Source: Gautieria morchelliformis
Taxonomy: Eukaryota; Basidiomycota; Agaricomycetes; Gomphales; Gomphaceae
Assembly (NCBI GenBank): GCA_015179125.1
Contig: WHVA01000237.1
Span: forward strand, 1-64,000
Length of the DNA: 64,000 nucleotides
Direction of reading: 5' to 3'
Positions within the stretch are counted from its first letter, which is position 1. Each line of letters starts with the position of its first letter. Below the pieces are notes generated by a model. It had not been told where the DNA came from, made no database searches, and saw only the letters and a list, made by a program, of their open reading frames with translations. The position numbers and the translations under genes are program-made. Positions 10,152 through 21,625 of the stretch are shown piece after piece.

Positions 10152-10662
10152 TCATAGAGCAGTCAAAGGCCCCGGCTTTCCCGGGTAAGATTCGTGGAAG
10201 TCAGTGACCAGCTCCGAGGCATGATCAAGCTCGGAAGCGAGGATCCACAAGGTTTCTTCGTCGGTACCTTCGTAACCAGTCCACCTAACAAGATAGAGCA
10301 GTTTGCAGCTCTTTCGTCTATTATCGATCTTCGAGTCGAGGATTTCGGAGACCTTGAACTCGGGCTCGTCGTCAATAACGACTGGGGGAGGTGGCTGAAC
10401 TCGGTTCGGGATGGTGTTGGGCGAGGCTGGTTCGAGCATAGATACGTGAAATACTGGATGGACTGAATGCATGTGTTCTGGAAGTCGAAGAGTGAAGGAG
10501 TGAGTACCTGCTCAGGAAATGATCTCAAAAGGACCCAAGAACTTCTCGGCGAGCTTCTTGGTAGGCCGAGTTGTTCTGAAATACTGTGCCTTTACAAAGG
10601 CGAGGGATCCTACTTGGAAATCAGGAGCGGGTTTGCAGCGAACATCGGCCGAGGCTTGGTAG
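10152..10662 (-). pseudogene. Chromovirus B integrase C-terminus and chromodomain
   Basis: The end of B pol. It contains the integrase C-terminal SH3-like region (VGSLAFVKAQYF, LAEKFLGPFEIIS), one in-frame TGA near 10530, the conserved HSVHPVFHVSMLEP segment, and a chromodomain (EFKVSEILDSKID, LLYLVRWTGY, then ELVTDFHESYP). Chromodomains in this position direct insertion to marked chromatin in related elements. The usual Trp-Glu-Pro of the fold is altered here (ETLWILAS). The region is separated from the rest of integrase by the copia solo LTR. Confidence 0.85.
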
Positions 10663-10667
10663 GTCTT

Positions 10668-11155
10668 TGTTAGCAACTAGGGGCTATGGCAGGGAAGGTT
10701 CGGTAGAGTTCTTAGAAAGCTAGAATCAAATATACTCTCTCAGTGAATTTATTGTCACTGATGTATTAATACAATACCTAGAATCAAATATACTACATGA
10801 TTTTCAGTCAACATGCTATGTAAATATGAAGAATACTACTCGCCTCTCTCAGTGAATTTATTGTCACTGAGAGAGGAGTGTAATCCTGTCTCAGAAGGCA
10901 TATACTTGCACCCGGCCCTTTAGCGCCCAAGGGCTCGCGCGTTGAAGTCATTTCAAACTCCGCTGGGTGCAGCCGCCTGTGAAAGTAGAAATAACAGAAT
11001 GAAATGGAGAGATAGAGAGTGACTAGAAAATTTCGAAAATAAGCAGAGAAATGGATGCATGGTACAAGAACAGTATGAGAAAATATTGAAACACCACACA
11101 ATAAATTGAATATATTATGCTTGATTTTGGTGCAGGAGCATAAATGCACCCAACA
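10668..11155 (-). repeat. Solo LTR of copia family C, TSD GTCTT
   Basis: 488 bp related to the LTRs of copia C (40993-41490 and 45754-46251). Read on the minus strand it starts TGTTGGGTGCATTT. It is flanked by the perfect 5-bp duplication GTCTT (10663-10667 and 11156-11160) inside the integrase gene of element B. It is more diverged than the copia C LTRs and therefore an older insertion reduced by LTR-LTR recombination. Confidence 0.9.
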
Positions 11156-11160
11156 GTCTT

Positions 11161-12250
11161 CTGAGCCTCGAGGATGGCGCGGCGAAGTTCTTGGTGTAGC
11201 TCGTCCAGGTCAACCACGAAGTCTCGAGCTCGTGCCGAGGCGAGGTCACGCTCGGGGTGGACTGCGAGGTTCGGGTGGTAACCCTTATTAGCAAAGAATG
11301 GGGATATGCCGGTGGTTGCGCTAGGCATATTGTTGTAAGCGAACTCAGCTAGGGGAAGGAGCGAAGCCCAATTGGACTGTTGATAGTTGCAGTATATCCT
11401 GAGGTACTGTTACAAGGTCTGGTTAGCACGCTCGGTTTGACTGTCACCCTCAGGATGATATCCCGAGGTGAAATGCAACCGCATGTCCAAGGCTTTCCCT
11501 AGAGAACACCAGAAGTGCAAGACGAACTCGGAACCCCTGTCCAAGGTGACGTGCGAGGGGACTCCATGCTTGGAAAAGACATGAAGGACGAAGAGGTGAG
11601 CGAGCTCTTGCGAGGTTATCTTGTCGGTGGTTGGAATGAAGATAACCTGCTTAGTGAAGCGGTCAACAATCACTGGTATGGAGGTGAACTCGGATGAAGG
11701 GGGGAGCTGCTCAATGAAATCCATAGAGATGGAATTCCAAGGCTTCTCGGGAACGGGAAGTTGTCTGAGGAGACCATAGGGCTTGTGACGTTGCGGCTTG
11801 CTTCGCATACAAGTGGTGCACGTCTTGCAATACTCCTTGACAAAGGATCTAATCCCTAGCCAAGTGTAGTCTCGTCGGATCAGCTCCAAGGTCTTGTTGA
11901 CCCCGAAGTGTCCCGAGAGAATGTGATCGTGCTTGTATTGCAGGATGCGAATTTGAAGGTCTTGGGCCTCTGGAACATAGGTTCGGTTGTCAAGCTTGAG
12001 AAAACCCTCGGGGTCTGTGGTCCACCTCGGGTCATTAACCAAGCCGAGGTGCGACTTGGCTATGGGGTCCGAGGGGAGGTTCGCTAGTATGTCAGCTCGG
12101 ATCTGCTCGGTATCAAGCAGCGAAGCGGCTCGGAGTACGACGGGAGCGAGGTTAGTAGCTCTAAGGGATGATGGCAGCTGGTGTTGAGTAGAGACTGGCC
12201 GTAGGTTCTGTGGGTTTATGGTGGCATAGTTGCTATTCCCCTCTTTAAGG
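11161..12250 (-). pseudogene. Chromovirus B integrase
   Basis: Integrase of B. The zinc-binding N-terminus reads HDHILSGHFGVNKT then CKTCTTCMRSK. The catalytic core shows ISMDFIEQLPP, VTLDRGSEF and HPEGDSQTERANQTL, so the Asp-Asp-Glu residues are all present. A TAA at about 11410 interrupts it just after the Glu motif; beyond it [11 protein letters not shown] and [16 protein letters not shown] continue in the same frame. It is one base out of frame with the RNase H region at about 12250. The chromodomain part follows after the solo LTR. Confidence 0.85.
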
Positions 12251-12718
12251 TAGACTCCCATCGTCTAGTGAGAGAGTCAGGCTTCGTTCCAAGACAACCA
12301 GGTCGGAAACGGATGGCGAGGTTGAACTGGGAAAGGTATTCTGACCATCGAGCTTGTCGACGGGTCAAGAGTTTCGTTGTTGAAAAGTATTTGAGGTTCT
12401 TGTGATCAGTGATAACATCGACAGGGTCGCCAGAGCCCTCGAGGTAGTGTTGCCAGCATTGAAACACTTCAAAAATTGCTAGGAGCTCCTTGTCATGAAC
12501 ATCGTAGTTGAGCTCAGTAGAGGTGAATGTGCAGGAGTGAAAGGCGACAGGATGAAGTTCGCCTTCCGAGGTTCGCAGTGATAAGATTGCCGCTAAGGCA
12601 TAATCTGAAGCATCAGTCTCTACGATTAGTGGAAGGTCAGGAATCCAGTGGGTAAGGATAGGAGTGGTAGTGAACGCCTTCTTCAACAGGTTGAAGGCCT
12701 GTCGACAATCCTCGGAAA
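12251..12718 (-). pseudogene. Chromovirus B RNase H region
   Basis: The portion of B pol following the LINE insertion. It reads from EDCRQAFNLLKKAFTTTPIL through LIVETDASDYALAAILS, DKELLAIFEVFQCWQHYLEG and VITDHKNLKYFSTTK to LTRRWES. It contains the catalytic Asp, Glu and Asp of RNase H. Joined across the LINE it continues exactly from RT (NPWNFSED), with one copy of the 11-bp duplication removed. Confidence 0.85.
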
Positions 12719-12865
12719 GGAGCTTTCTCATGCCTACCACCACCACACAAAACCTAAAAATTTCATCCCACCCGCACACAACAACCAGACTCACAGATAG
12801 ATTACCGAAAACACACTAATCACAGTAAAACAGACCCAGCAGAGAAAAACAGAAAAGAAGGGGCC

Positions 12866-14566
12866 ATGCCACAAAACGCAAACCCTGCAACGGCCTCCGC
12901 GGCGCCGGTCCCACGAACGAGAGCCAGCAGCCAGCAAGTAGGAGCAAAGAACAGGACAGAGCTACTTGCAGACCCATACGCCACGGTCCGCGACAGAGAT
13001 CAGGCCCGAGCATTCCTGGATAGGCACGGTTTCCTCGCCAAAGACAACCCGAACACTTCAGATCAGCTCAGCTACATACTCCTGTCGCTAGCCCACAGCG
13101 CCACGGGAAAGACAATGGAGGAAGGAGTCAGATCCGTAGCGATCCTCATGATAGATGAAGAGGCAAGGGCCGCAAGCAAAGCTCTCCTGCAGTACATCGA
13201 GGATGGCTTAGCGCCGATACTCACCAAACTCGACTCGACTGTGGAGGCGGCGCGGGGCGCGACAGATACGGCTAAAAGCAGTGCGGAAGAGGCGAACCTG
13301 GCAGTAGAAGAAATCTGCAGTGTAGAGAGGATAAGAAGCGAAATAAGAGAAGAAGCAGAAAAGGGCACCACGTACGCAGCCGCCCTGAAAGGTAATGTCC
13401 CCCTATCCCACCCAAACAACCTGGCAAGAGACAGAGCAAGAGAGTGCCAGATACTAATAGACAGAGACCCCAGAGCGGAGCACAACGTGCTAGCTGAACT
13501 CACCGAGCAGGAACTGGTAGCGAAAGCAAACAAGGCCCTAGAGCAGCTCAAGGAAGACACGCAAGGCACAGAGGTCACCTTCATAGGAGCCAAAATCCTA
13601 GCCAACGGAGGCATAGTGTACGAGCTCGGCAACCCCGCGGCCGCCAACTGGGTCCAGCAAAACAAGGCATGATTCGCAGAGAAGCTCGGAGGGACCTCGG
13701 TCGTAAAAGAGAGGGCGGTGTCAGTGCTAGTGGAATACATGCCAATAACACACGCACTGGAGGCCATGGGCGAACTCAAGAAGATAGAGAGAGATTCGAG
13801 ACTCCCCAGTGGCACACTGATTTCAACTAGATGGATAAAACCGCCGAGTAGGAGAACGCATGGGCAGAGGTCTGCGCACCTCATAGCTAAGTTTTCAAAC
13901 ATTGAGTCAGCAAATCAAAGCATCAGGGACGGGCTGATAATTTCAGGGAAACGCGCGTGGGCGAGAAGGATGAAAAGAGAACTGAGGAGATGCCTGAAAT
14001 GTCAGAGGCAAAACGCGAGGCATATGGCAGCGGACTGCAATGGAGAGGAGACTTGTGGGACGTGCGGAAAAGGACACAAGACCGCGGATTGCGAGGAAAC
14101 TGACCCAGCCCGCTACAAATGCGTGAACTGCGACAAGGCCGGTCACGCATTGTGGGACCGCACTTGCCCGAAATTCACGGCAGCATGCCTAACGATAGAG
14201 AGGGCAGACCCAGAGGGGACCTACAAGTACTTCCCAAACCAGCAACCCTGGATGTGGGAACAGCAAAACGAAGCAGGACCAACCGCGGACGCAGGCGAAC
14301 TTCTCCAACAAGCCATCAACGGGGGAGGCAGAGAGAGAAACACGCGATGGGCGACAGGCAGTAATGGCGGGGGCAGAAGGGAAGGCAGCACGACAAGGGG
14401 AGCAGGGCACAGAAGAAGCAGGAATAACACCAACCCCGAGACGGGTCACAGGGACCAAGGATGGACGGGAGGAAGGGCGAGGCAGAGAACGCTCGATGAG
14501 TACGAACGGGGCGGTGCCCAGCAGGAGGAAATTGACAGTGCAATCCACATCTCAAGTCAACAATGA
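12866..14566 (+). pseudogene. LINE ORF1, zinc-knuckle gag-like protein
   Basis: About 566 codons in one frame from the ATG at 12866, broken only by a TGA at 13670-13672. The N-terminal part is Ala-rich and helical (ARGATDTAKSSAEEANLA). Three zinc knuckles follow at about residues 378-435: CLKCQRQNARHMAADC, CGTCGKGHKTADC and CVNCDKAGHALWDRTC. The C-terminus is basic and Gly/Arg-rich. Such ORF1 proteins bind element RNA. The stop TGA (14564-14566) overlaps the ORF2 ATG as ATGA. Confidence 0.85.
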
Positions 14567-17500
14567 GTAGAGAAGCCAGCGTGATAACACAACTACGGAT
14601 CAGACAACAAAACGTCAACAAGTCTCTCACCGCCACGGCCGACATGCTAGCAAGCACACCTGACAAATACGATGTACTCGCGATACAAGAACCATACATC
14701 GATTTCCTGGGAAACGCAAGGGCGACATCCCACTGGTACACAGTGTACCCGAAGACTCACTACGTAGACAAGGAAAAAACAACAAGAGCGATGATCCTGG
14801 TCAGCAAGAAGATAGCTACCAACGCCTGGGCAGCGGTCGACATAGGAACACCGGATGTTACCGCGATAAAACTGAGGACGGGAGCGGGAGAAATCACAAT
14901 CATCAACATGTACTGTGACTGCAACAATTCGGACAGCGTCAGAAGAGTGAAAACCCACCTACAGACACAGGCAGGAGCCGACAACGAAAACCACGAGGCA
15001 GGAATGGTATGGCTGGGAGATTTCAATTGGCATCACCCACAATGGGACGAAGAACGCAATAACCATCTATTCACGAGACACAACCTGGACGAAGCACAAA
15101 TATTAATCGACGCAACAGTAGACTGGGACATGCATATGGTGCTCCCTAAAGATATTCCGACGCTGAGGGCCATGTCCACAGGCAACAACACTCGAACCGA
15201 TAACGTTTTCCTTACATTTGAGCTAACAGAAAGACTGATACATTGTTACACAGTGCCAGAAGAACAACCAATGAAGAGCGATCACTATCCCATAGACACA
15301 GCGATAGAAGTCACGATGGAAGCAGCAGACGTTGACGCGAAGCGAAACTACAGACAGGTTGACTGGAAGCTTTTCAACGAGAAACTCGAAGAGAAACTTA
15401 AGCAAGCAATCGCGGAGCCGAACCCCAAAGACAAGCATCAATTTTCACAGAATTTACAGGAACTAACCAACGCGATCATAGAAACAGCTACGGACCACGT
15501 ACCAATGATGAGGCCGTCCCCATTCATGAAGAGATGGTGGTCAATGGAGATAGCGCAGCTGAGAAAGGCGACTAGGAGAATGGGCAGACAGGCGTATCAG
15601 CATAGGAACGACCCAAATCACGACACGCACAGGGTGTATAGGAGAGCCAGAAACAAATACACGAGGGCGATGGAGAGGTCAAAAAAAGAGCACTGGGAGG
15701 ACTTCCTGGAAAGAACGGATCAGTCGACGGTCTGGACGGCACACAAATACGCGTCAATGGACCCTTCGGACGGAGGGTGAGCCCGAGTACCGACGCTCAA
15801 GACAAAACACAGCGACGGAACTACGTGGATTTCCAGCACAAACGAACACAAAGCCGACATGCTATTCAGAACATTCTTCCCAGAGCCGACAAACGACCCC
15901 TCAGCCTCCTTCGACGAACAACAGTACCCACCGGCAGCATTCGAGTACACCGGCATCCCAGACACACAAATACGAAGAGCGGTAGAAAGGCTGAACTCTT
16001 TCAAGGTGCCGGGCGCCAACGGTATCCCCAACGCTGTGATAAAGCAAAGCATTAACGTCTTGCTCCCGTATATAGGTCCACTCTTTCGCGCCACGTTCGA
16101 ACTAGAAGTATACCCGATGGAATGGAGGGACTCCGTCACAAAAGTGCTAAGGAAGCCGGGGAAAAAAGACTACGGCACACCTGGGTCGTATAGACCCATA
16201 GCGCTATTGGACACGATCGGCAAAGTATTATCGGCATGCATAGCAGAAGACATAGTCAAGATGACTGAGAGGTACGTGCTACTACCCAATAATCACTTCG
16301 GGTGCCGCCCAGGGCAGACCACCACAGACGCCATCCATTACCTCGTCGGAGCAGCGAAGGACACATGGCGCAGGGGAAAAGTACGGGGAGTACTGTTCCT
16401 CGACATAAAGGGCGCTTTCCCCAGCATCAACCTCAGCCAACTAATACACATCATGTGATTGAGAGGGGTCATGCGCGAGTACACAGAATGGATAAGGAGG
16501 AAGGTCGAGAACAGACAGACCATGCTACGACTGGACGACTACGGCACACAGATGATGGAAGTCGGACGTGGCATGGACCAAGGGTGCCCCCTATCAGCGA
16601 TATCATACCAGTTCTACAATGCCGGACTCCTGGAGATCACCAGTGGAAAAAAAGGCGAAGACAGCGTCGGCTTCGTAGACGATACGACGCTGTTCGCAGA
16701 AGGGGTGAGCCTGGATGAAGCGTTCGATAAACTGACACGCATCATGACCAGGCGCGGAGGAGCGCAAGAATGGGCGCAAAAGCATGACTGCACCTTCGCA
16801 GTCGACAAGTTCGGACTCATGGGTCTAACAAGGAGACGAGAAGCCGACCCCACGGGAACCAAAAAGACCAGACCGACGGCACGACCCACCATAAAGATAG
16901 GGCAGCACGCCGTCAAACCCACGTCCTCCCACAGGTTCCTCGGGGTCATAATCGACCAGGAGCTCCGGTTCAAAGAGCAGGTCAACTTCGCGCTGCAAAA
17001 AGGGAGCAAGTTCGTGGAACAATATCGCAGACTAGCCAAGCCGTCGAGAGGGGTACCAGCTAAGTACATGAGACAATATTACATAGCGGTAGCCGTCCTG
17101 AAGCTATTGTACGCAGCTGACGTATACCTGGTGCCAGGCACAGCGTGAAACAAAGGGACTAAAGGGTACATCAACAAGCTTGCTAGAGTTCAAAGACAGG
17201 CCGTGCTGGCAATAACGGGTGCCATGAACACAACGGCGAGTGATTTATTAGATGCACATGCGAATCTACTGCCGTTCCACCTGCTAGTGGACAAAATAGT
17301 GCACAGAGCCGCCGCCCGTATAGCCTGCCTCCCTGAAGGTCACCCCTTATCCCCCAGAGCTCATCGCGCCGCCTCCAGATACGTCAAGAGACACCGAACG
17401 CCACTGCACGAGATATTGCACGCGTATAAGCTCCAGCCACACAAGATGGAGAAGATACACACGGTGATCAGAGGACCCAAGTGGACCCCCGCCTTCCAAA

Positions 17501-18498
17501 TAGTGATCCCACCGGACGAGGAGACGGCAATAGCAGAGATAAGTCGCGAAACAGCGCGGATACAAGTCTTCTGCGATGGGTCGTGCATAGACGGCGGCGT
17601 AGGAGCAGCAGCAGTCCTCTATAGAGATGGAAGGGAGGAGATGACAGTGAAGCTCCATCTGGGAGCGGAAACAGAGCACACTGTATTCGAAGCCGAGTTA
17701 GTGGGAGCGGCGATGGGAGCGAAATTGTTGAACGCAGAACGCAGTGAAGGATACGTGATAGGATTGGATAGTCAGGTGGCCATACTGACGACCAGAAGAG
17801 AAAAGCAGATCCTGGCGCAATACCTGGTTGACGCCATACATGGACAGCTCGAGAATGTCGCAAGGGCACAACCGAACGCAACGGTGGTTATGAGATGGAC
17901 GCCAGGACACAAGGGGGTCAAGGGAAACGAAAGGGCGGACGAAGAGGCTAAGAAGGCAGCGAGGGGGGAGAGCAGCGAAGAGAGGTACATCCCAATGGAA
18001 TGTCGAGGCATGCTGCCGAGAAGCAAGGCAGCCGAGCTCCAGAGGCACAAGAAGGAACTCAGAACAAGAGCAAAAGAGGCATTCGCAAGATCGCCGAGAT
18101 CCGAATACGCGCACAGAATAGACAAGACAATGCCATCCCCAGCATACGCCAAATTGACCAAAGGCATGGCCCGCAGACAAGCAGCAATTCTCATACAAAT
18201 CAGAACGGGCCACATTGCGCTCAACAAGCACCTTTACAAAATAGGAAAGGTCGACACGTCTATTTGCGCAGCGTGCAAAAGAGCGGAAGAAACGGTCCAC
18301 CACTTTTTATATAGATGCCCCGCATACAAGGAACAGCGCAAGGAACTGAAGCGGACACTAAGAAGGGCCGCCAGTGCTGTCAGCACCCTACTAGCCAAGC
18401 CAAAAGCGATGAAGGCTCTGTTCAAGTATATCAGCGCCACAGGGAGGTTCAAGAGAATATACGGGAACCTGGAGATCGGGGAAAAAGGGAGAAAATAG
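14563..18498 (+). pseudogene. LINE ORF2: endonuclease, reverse transcriptase, RNase H
   Basis: A single frame of 3,936 bases broken only by TGA at 15778-15780, 16456-16458 and 17146-17148. From the start: an APE-like endonuclease (AIQEPYIDF, GDFNWHHPQWDE, SDHYPIDT, about residues 35-245), reverse transcriptase (KVPGANGIPNAV, YRPIALLDTIGK, FGCRPGQTTTDA, LDIKGAFPSIN, catalytic FVDD at about 703), RNase H (FCDGSC about 1002, EAELVGA, GLDSQ, GNERADEEAK about 1122) and a C-terminal CAACKRAEETVHHFLYRC knuckle near 1235. All catalytic motifs I can see survive. There is no frameshift, so only the three TGA codons inactivate it. It would nick target DNA and copy its mRNA in place. Confidence 0.9.
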
Positions 18499-18738
18499 GG
18501 AGGAAGAAGAGAAGGAGTAGGGACGAACCGCGCGAGAAGCGCAACCAAACCTCGCCAACGGAGGCACGGACAAGCCCAGGGCATCGCCCATGGAGCAGAA
18601 GCAGAGATCGAGATATAAGGGCTAGATAGAAGAAAATGGTCGACCGGGTATTTGTAGAAGTGTCTTACATAGGGCCATGCCCCAAAAGACGATAAATTGG
18701 ATTATAAAAAAAAAAAAAAAAAAAAAAATCCTCGGAAA

Positions 18739-19690
18739 AGTTCCAAGGGTTACCCTTGCGGGTGAGTCAGGTGAGAGGAATGGTGATGTTGGAGTAGTTG
18801 TGAATGAAACGTCGGTAGAAGTTGGCGAAGCTGAGGAAAGATTGGATGTCGCGAACTTTGCGAGGCTCAGGCCAGTCTTGAATGACCTTTACCTTGTCGT
18901 TCGCCATAGTGAGGCCCTCGGGAGAGAGTATGTAGCTGAGGAATTCAACCGAGTTGCGATGAAACTCGCATTTGTCTTCTTTGGCGAAGAGGTTGTTGAG
19001 TCGCAGTCGTTGTAAGACTTCCTTGACATGTTCAACATGTTTGGAGGGGTCACTGGAATAGATTAGAATGTCATCTAAGTATACCACCACACAAACATCC
19101 AAAAGGTCGGCGAAAATATCGTTAATGAATCTCTGGAAAGCAGCAGGGCCGTTAGTGAGACCAAATGGCATAACCAACCATTCAAAAGCCCCATAGCGAG
19201 TCCTGAAGGCAGTTTTCCATTCGTCACCCTTGGCCACCCTTACGAGGTGGTAAGCATGACGAAGGTCAATCTTCGTATAGATGCGAGCATTCTTTGGAGC
19301 ATCAAGTAAGTCAGCAATCAATGGCAATGGATACCGATCTTTTTTCGAGATCTTGTTTAAACCTCGGAAGTCGACACACAACTGAAGTGAGCCATCTTTT
19401 TTGCAGACAAACAATACCGGTGCGCCATGAGGTGAGCGTGAAACTGATGTTCAAGTGCTCGTCAATAAACTCGCGAAGTTCTTTGAGTTCGGAAGCTGAG
19501 AGAGAGTAGATGGGACCGATAGGCAGTGAGGTCCCTTCTTCAAGGTTGATTTTGATATCGTGAGGTCAGTGGGGAGCTAGAGTGTCAGCGCGTGCTTTGC
19601 TGAACACATCTGCAAATTCATGATATACTTCGGGAACATGTTTTTTAACGTTCTCAGAAAGCTCGGAAGAGCTTTCTCCCGATGTTACTC
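18739..19690 (-). pseudogene. Chromovirus B reverse transcriptase
   Basis: RT of B before the LINE insertion. It starts near 19560 ([28 protein letters not shown]). A frameshift near 19430 leads to the core frame ([32 protein letters not shown], catalytic [12 protein letters not shown] near 19080) and [18 protein letters not shown]. It ends at the duplicated site in NPWNFSED. Confidence 0.87.
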
Positions 19691-20362
19691 CTCAGGCGAA
19701 GAGCTCAGGCGAAGCCAGATTGAGCTGAAACACTTTGGACCCTTCCAATCTAGACGCGCGCATGAAAGCGGGTGCATTGATGGGGGAAACTAGCGGTGCT
19801 TGCAACTTCAGAGGCGAGTTCTGAGGTGAGGTCGAAGGCGGGGGCAAAGATGCCGTAGGCGAGGTCGAAGTCGTAGCCGAAGCTGAGCGGGCTGACGTCA
19901 CCGTGGTTGCTGGAGTTGTAGTTAGGTCGATGGTCTTGAAAGTAATACTGCCCAATACCCAGTCAATTGATGGATTGTAGCGGGTGAGCCAGTTGTGGCC
20001 AAGTACCACCGAGCAACTCGAGTCGAGTGAGGTTACGTAGAAGGTAACCCATTGTTGTTCGCCAGTCGGAAAGCAGATACAGAGGTCTAGAGCTTGGGTA
20101 ATGGTAGTGTTAGTACTACCATCAAATAGTTTCAAGGGTATAGGAGAGACAGGATAAGCAGGCATAGAGTACTTCTGGATTCAATAAAACAATCTGAGGA
20201 CCCGCAGTCAACTAATGCAACAAAAGCGACGTTGGGAAGCGAAGGCGAGGTTAGAGGGAATCTTTGGACAATGAATGAGAAGCGGAACTGAGTCTGAGCA
20301 CACGGGTGAGGTTACTGCAATCCTCGGATCGTGTGGTTCCGAGGTTGCTACCTATTTTTTCA
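19691..20362 (-). pseudogene. Chromovirus B protease region
   Basis: The aspartic protease part of B pol. The active-site region reads [14 protein letters not shown] where A1 has ALIDSGSTHCF, so the usual Asp-Ser/Thr-Gly has become Asp-Cys-Gly. A frameshift near 20170 follows, then a readable frame with [20 protein letters not shown] as in A1. The Ala/Thr/Pro-rich linker to RT (to 19692) is poorly conserved. Confidence 0.75.
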
Positions 20363-21581
20363 CCTCCGTAATGGAGGCTGAAGTCCCCTCGTTAGGGGTC
20401 TTCGCTGCCCGACCTTTAGAACCGCTACCGTTGGTAGACTTGTTCTTCAGGCAGTCCTTGACGATGTGGCCCTTGGTGCTGCAAAACAGACAAAGGCCCT
20501 GGTTCACCCGACGTTGGCGTTCCTCAGGAAGTAGTTTGCCATCCTTCCCGAGCTTGCTCGATATGTCGGGCTGACTCTTGTTGTTTGAAGAATTGTTGTT
20601 GGAACCCTTGCCGTTGTTGTTAGTCTTGTTGCGGTTCTTATTGTTATTGGAACCACTGGAAGACTGGTTGTTGTTAGTGGCATTGCTGCTGGACTGATTA
20701 GCGGCATGTGCAGGCTGGGAGCTATGACCATTGATCATGGCGTCATATTCCTTACGCTCCCAGTAACGGCTGTCGCATTCCAGCATGAAGTTCCTAAGCT
20801 CGGCGAGGCTGTGGAATTGAGGGAAGTGAAGTAAGTCGTCCTTGATTTGTTTGGCCAAGCCCTTGTAGGCGAAGTGTCGGAGGGCCGCATCGTTCCACTG
20901 AGTCCTAGTCGAAGCTCGGGCGAAGTCAATAAAGAATCACGCGGCCTTGTGGTGCTCTTTCATAACGATCATCTCGAGGTCGATCTCGGCTTGGGCAGCG
21001 TTGTCATATGAGCCGAAGTTGAGCTCGAGCTTGGCCTTGAAGCTGTCCCAGTCCTCGAGCCAATCTGGCTTGGGTTGGACTTCGCTGAGGATCGCCGGCT
21101 CGAAATACTGAAGAGTTGAGCCGGACAGGTAAGAAATAGCATACTGCACCTTTGAGGCCCCAGTCTTGAATGCTGTGGGATGATCTCGGAAGTTGAGTAC
21201 GCATTGAAGGAAGAAGGTGCGAAGCTTGGCCTGGTCAGTACCGTCATAACTATCCGGTTCCTTGACCTTGGCTCGTGCTTCGGACTCGCGAGGTTTCGCG
21301 AGCTTGATGAACACTCGACGCATAAGCTCATTGTCCTCGAGGTCACCGAGGTCCTCGGGTGGCAGGTTGGGGAGGTCCCGATCATTGTCAGAACCTCCAG
21401 AACCATCACCTGGGTCACCTGAAGGGTCACTGGGGTTAGCCCTACCTTTGCCTTTGTTACTAGGCTTGGCGGGGTCTGCGAGGGGTATCCCCAGGGACGG
21501 TGGTGAATCGTCGGGGGCTTCTGAGAAACATTGTTGTTCTGATATACCCCGAAGGGTGCGGGAACGAGTCATCATGGACAT
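20352..21581 (-). pseudogene. Chromovirus B gag
   Basis: Gag of B in a single frame interrupted by one TGA at about 20937-20939. The N-terminus is acidic and Pro/Gly/Asp-rich (DPGDGSGGSDND, LPPEDLGDLED). The capsid core begins EPDSYDGTDQAKLRTF and includes DWDSFKAKLELNFGSYD. An Asn/Ser-rich linker and an intact zinc knuckle CLFCSTKGHIVKDC follow. The tail ends SITEVKK and TAG (20354-20352), preceded by G-AAA-AAA, the place of the candidate -1 frameshift. Except for the single TGA it is complete. Confidence 0.87.
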
Positions 21582-21611
21582 AGTGAAGAAAAGGGATATG
21601 TAGGGTGTAAG

Positions 21612-21625
21612 CAGTCTGAAAATAC
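21612..21625 (-). promoter_or_regulatory. Primer-binding site of B (self-priming type)
   Basis: On the minus strand the LTR end ACA is followed by GT and then ATTTTCAGACTG. This 12-mer is the exact complement of CAGTCTGAAAAT found about 26 bases after the TATA box in the 3' LTR (8415-8404) and in the solo LTR (35533-35522). The 5' LTR copy has one change. Confidence 0.6.

Larger units (their letters stand above)
12719..18727 (+). mobile_element. Full-length Tad-like LINE with two ORFs
   Basis: A 6.0-kb non-LTR retrotransposon inserted in the RT/RNase H part of element B. The target duplication is 11 bp, ATCCTCGGAAA (12708-12718 and 18728-18738). It has a short 5' leader, ORF1, an overlapping ORF2, a 3' region of about 220 bp and a poly(A) tail of about 23 bases. 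Domain order (zinc-knuckle ORF1; endonuclease, RT, RNase H, C-terminal CCHC) fits the fungal Tad/I lineage. A 5'-truncated relative lies at 59135-59699. Confidence 0.92.

Noticed and set aside
17468..18303. Long minus-strand ORFs over LINE RNase H
   Set aside because: Shadow frames of ORF2; composition mirrors the coding strand.
12866..18498. TGA read as a sense codon in the LINE
   Set aside because: Other intact genes here (copia C) use TGG and CGA normally, and sister copies show CGA at comparable TGA sites, so mutation is the simpler cause.
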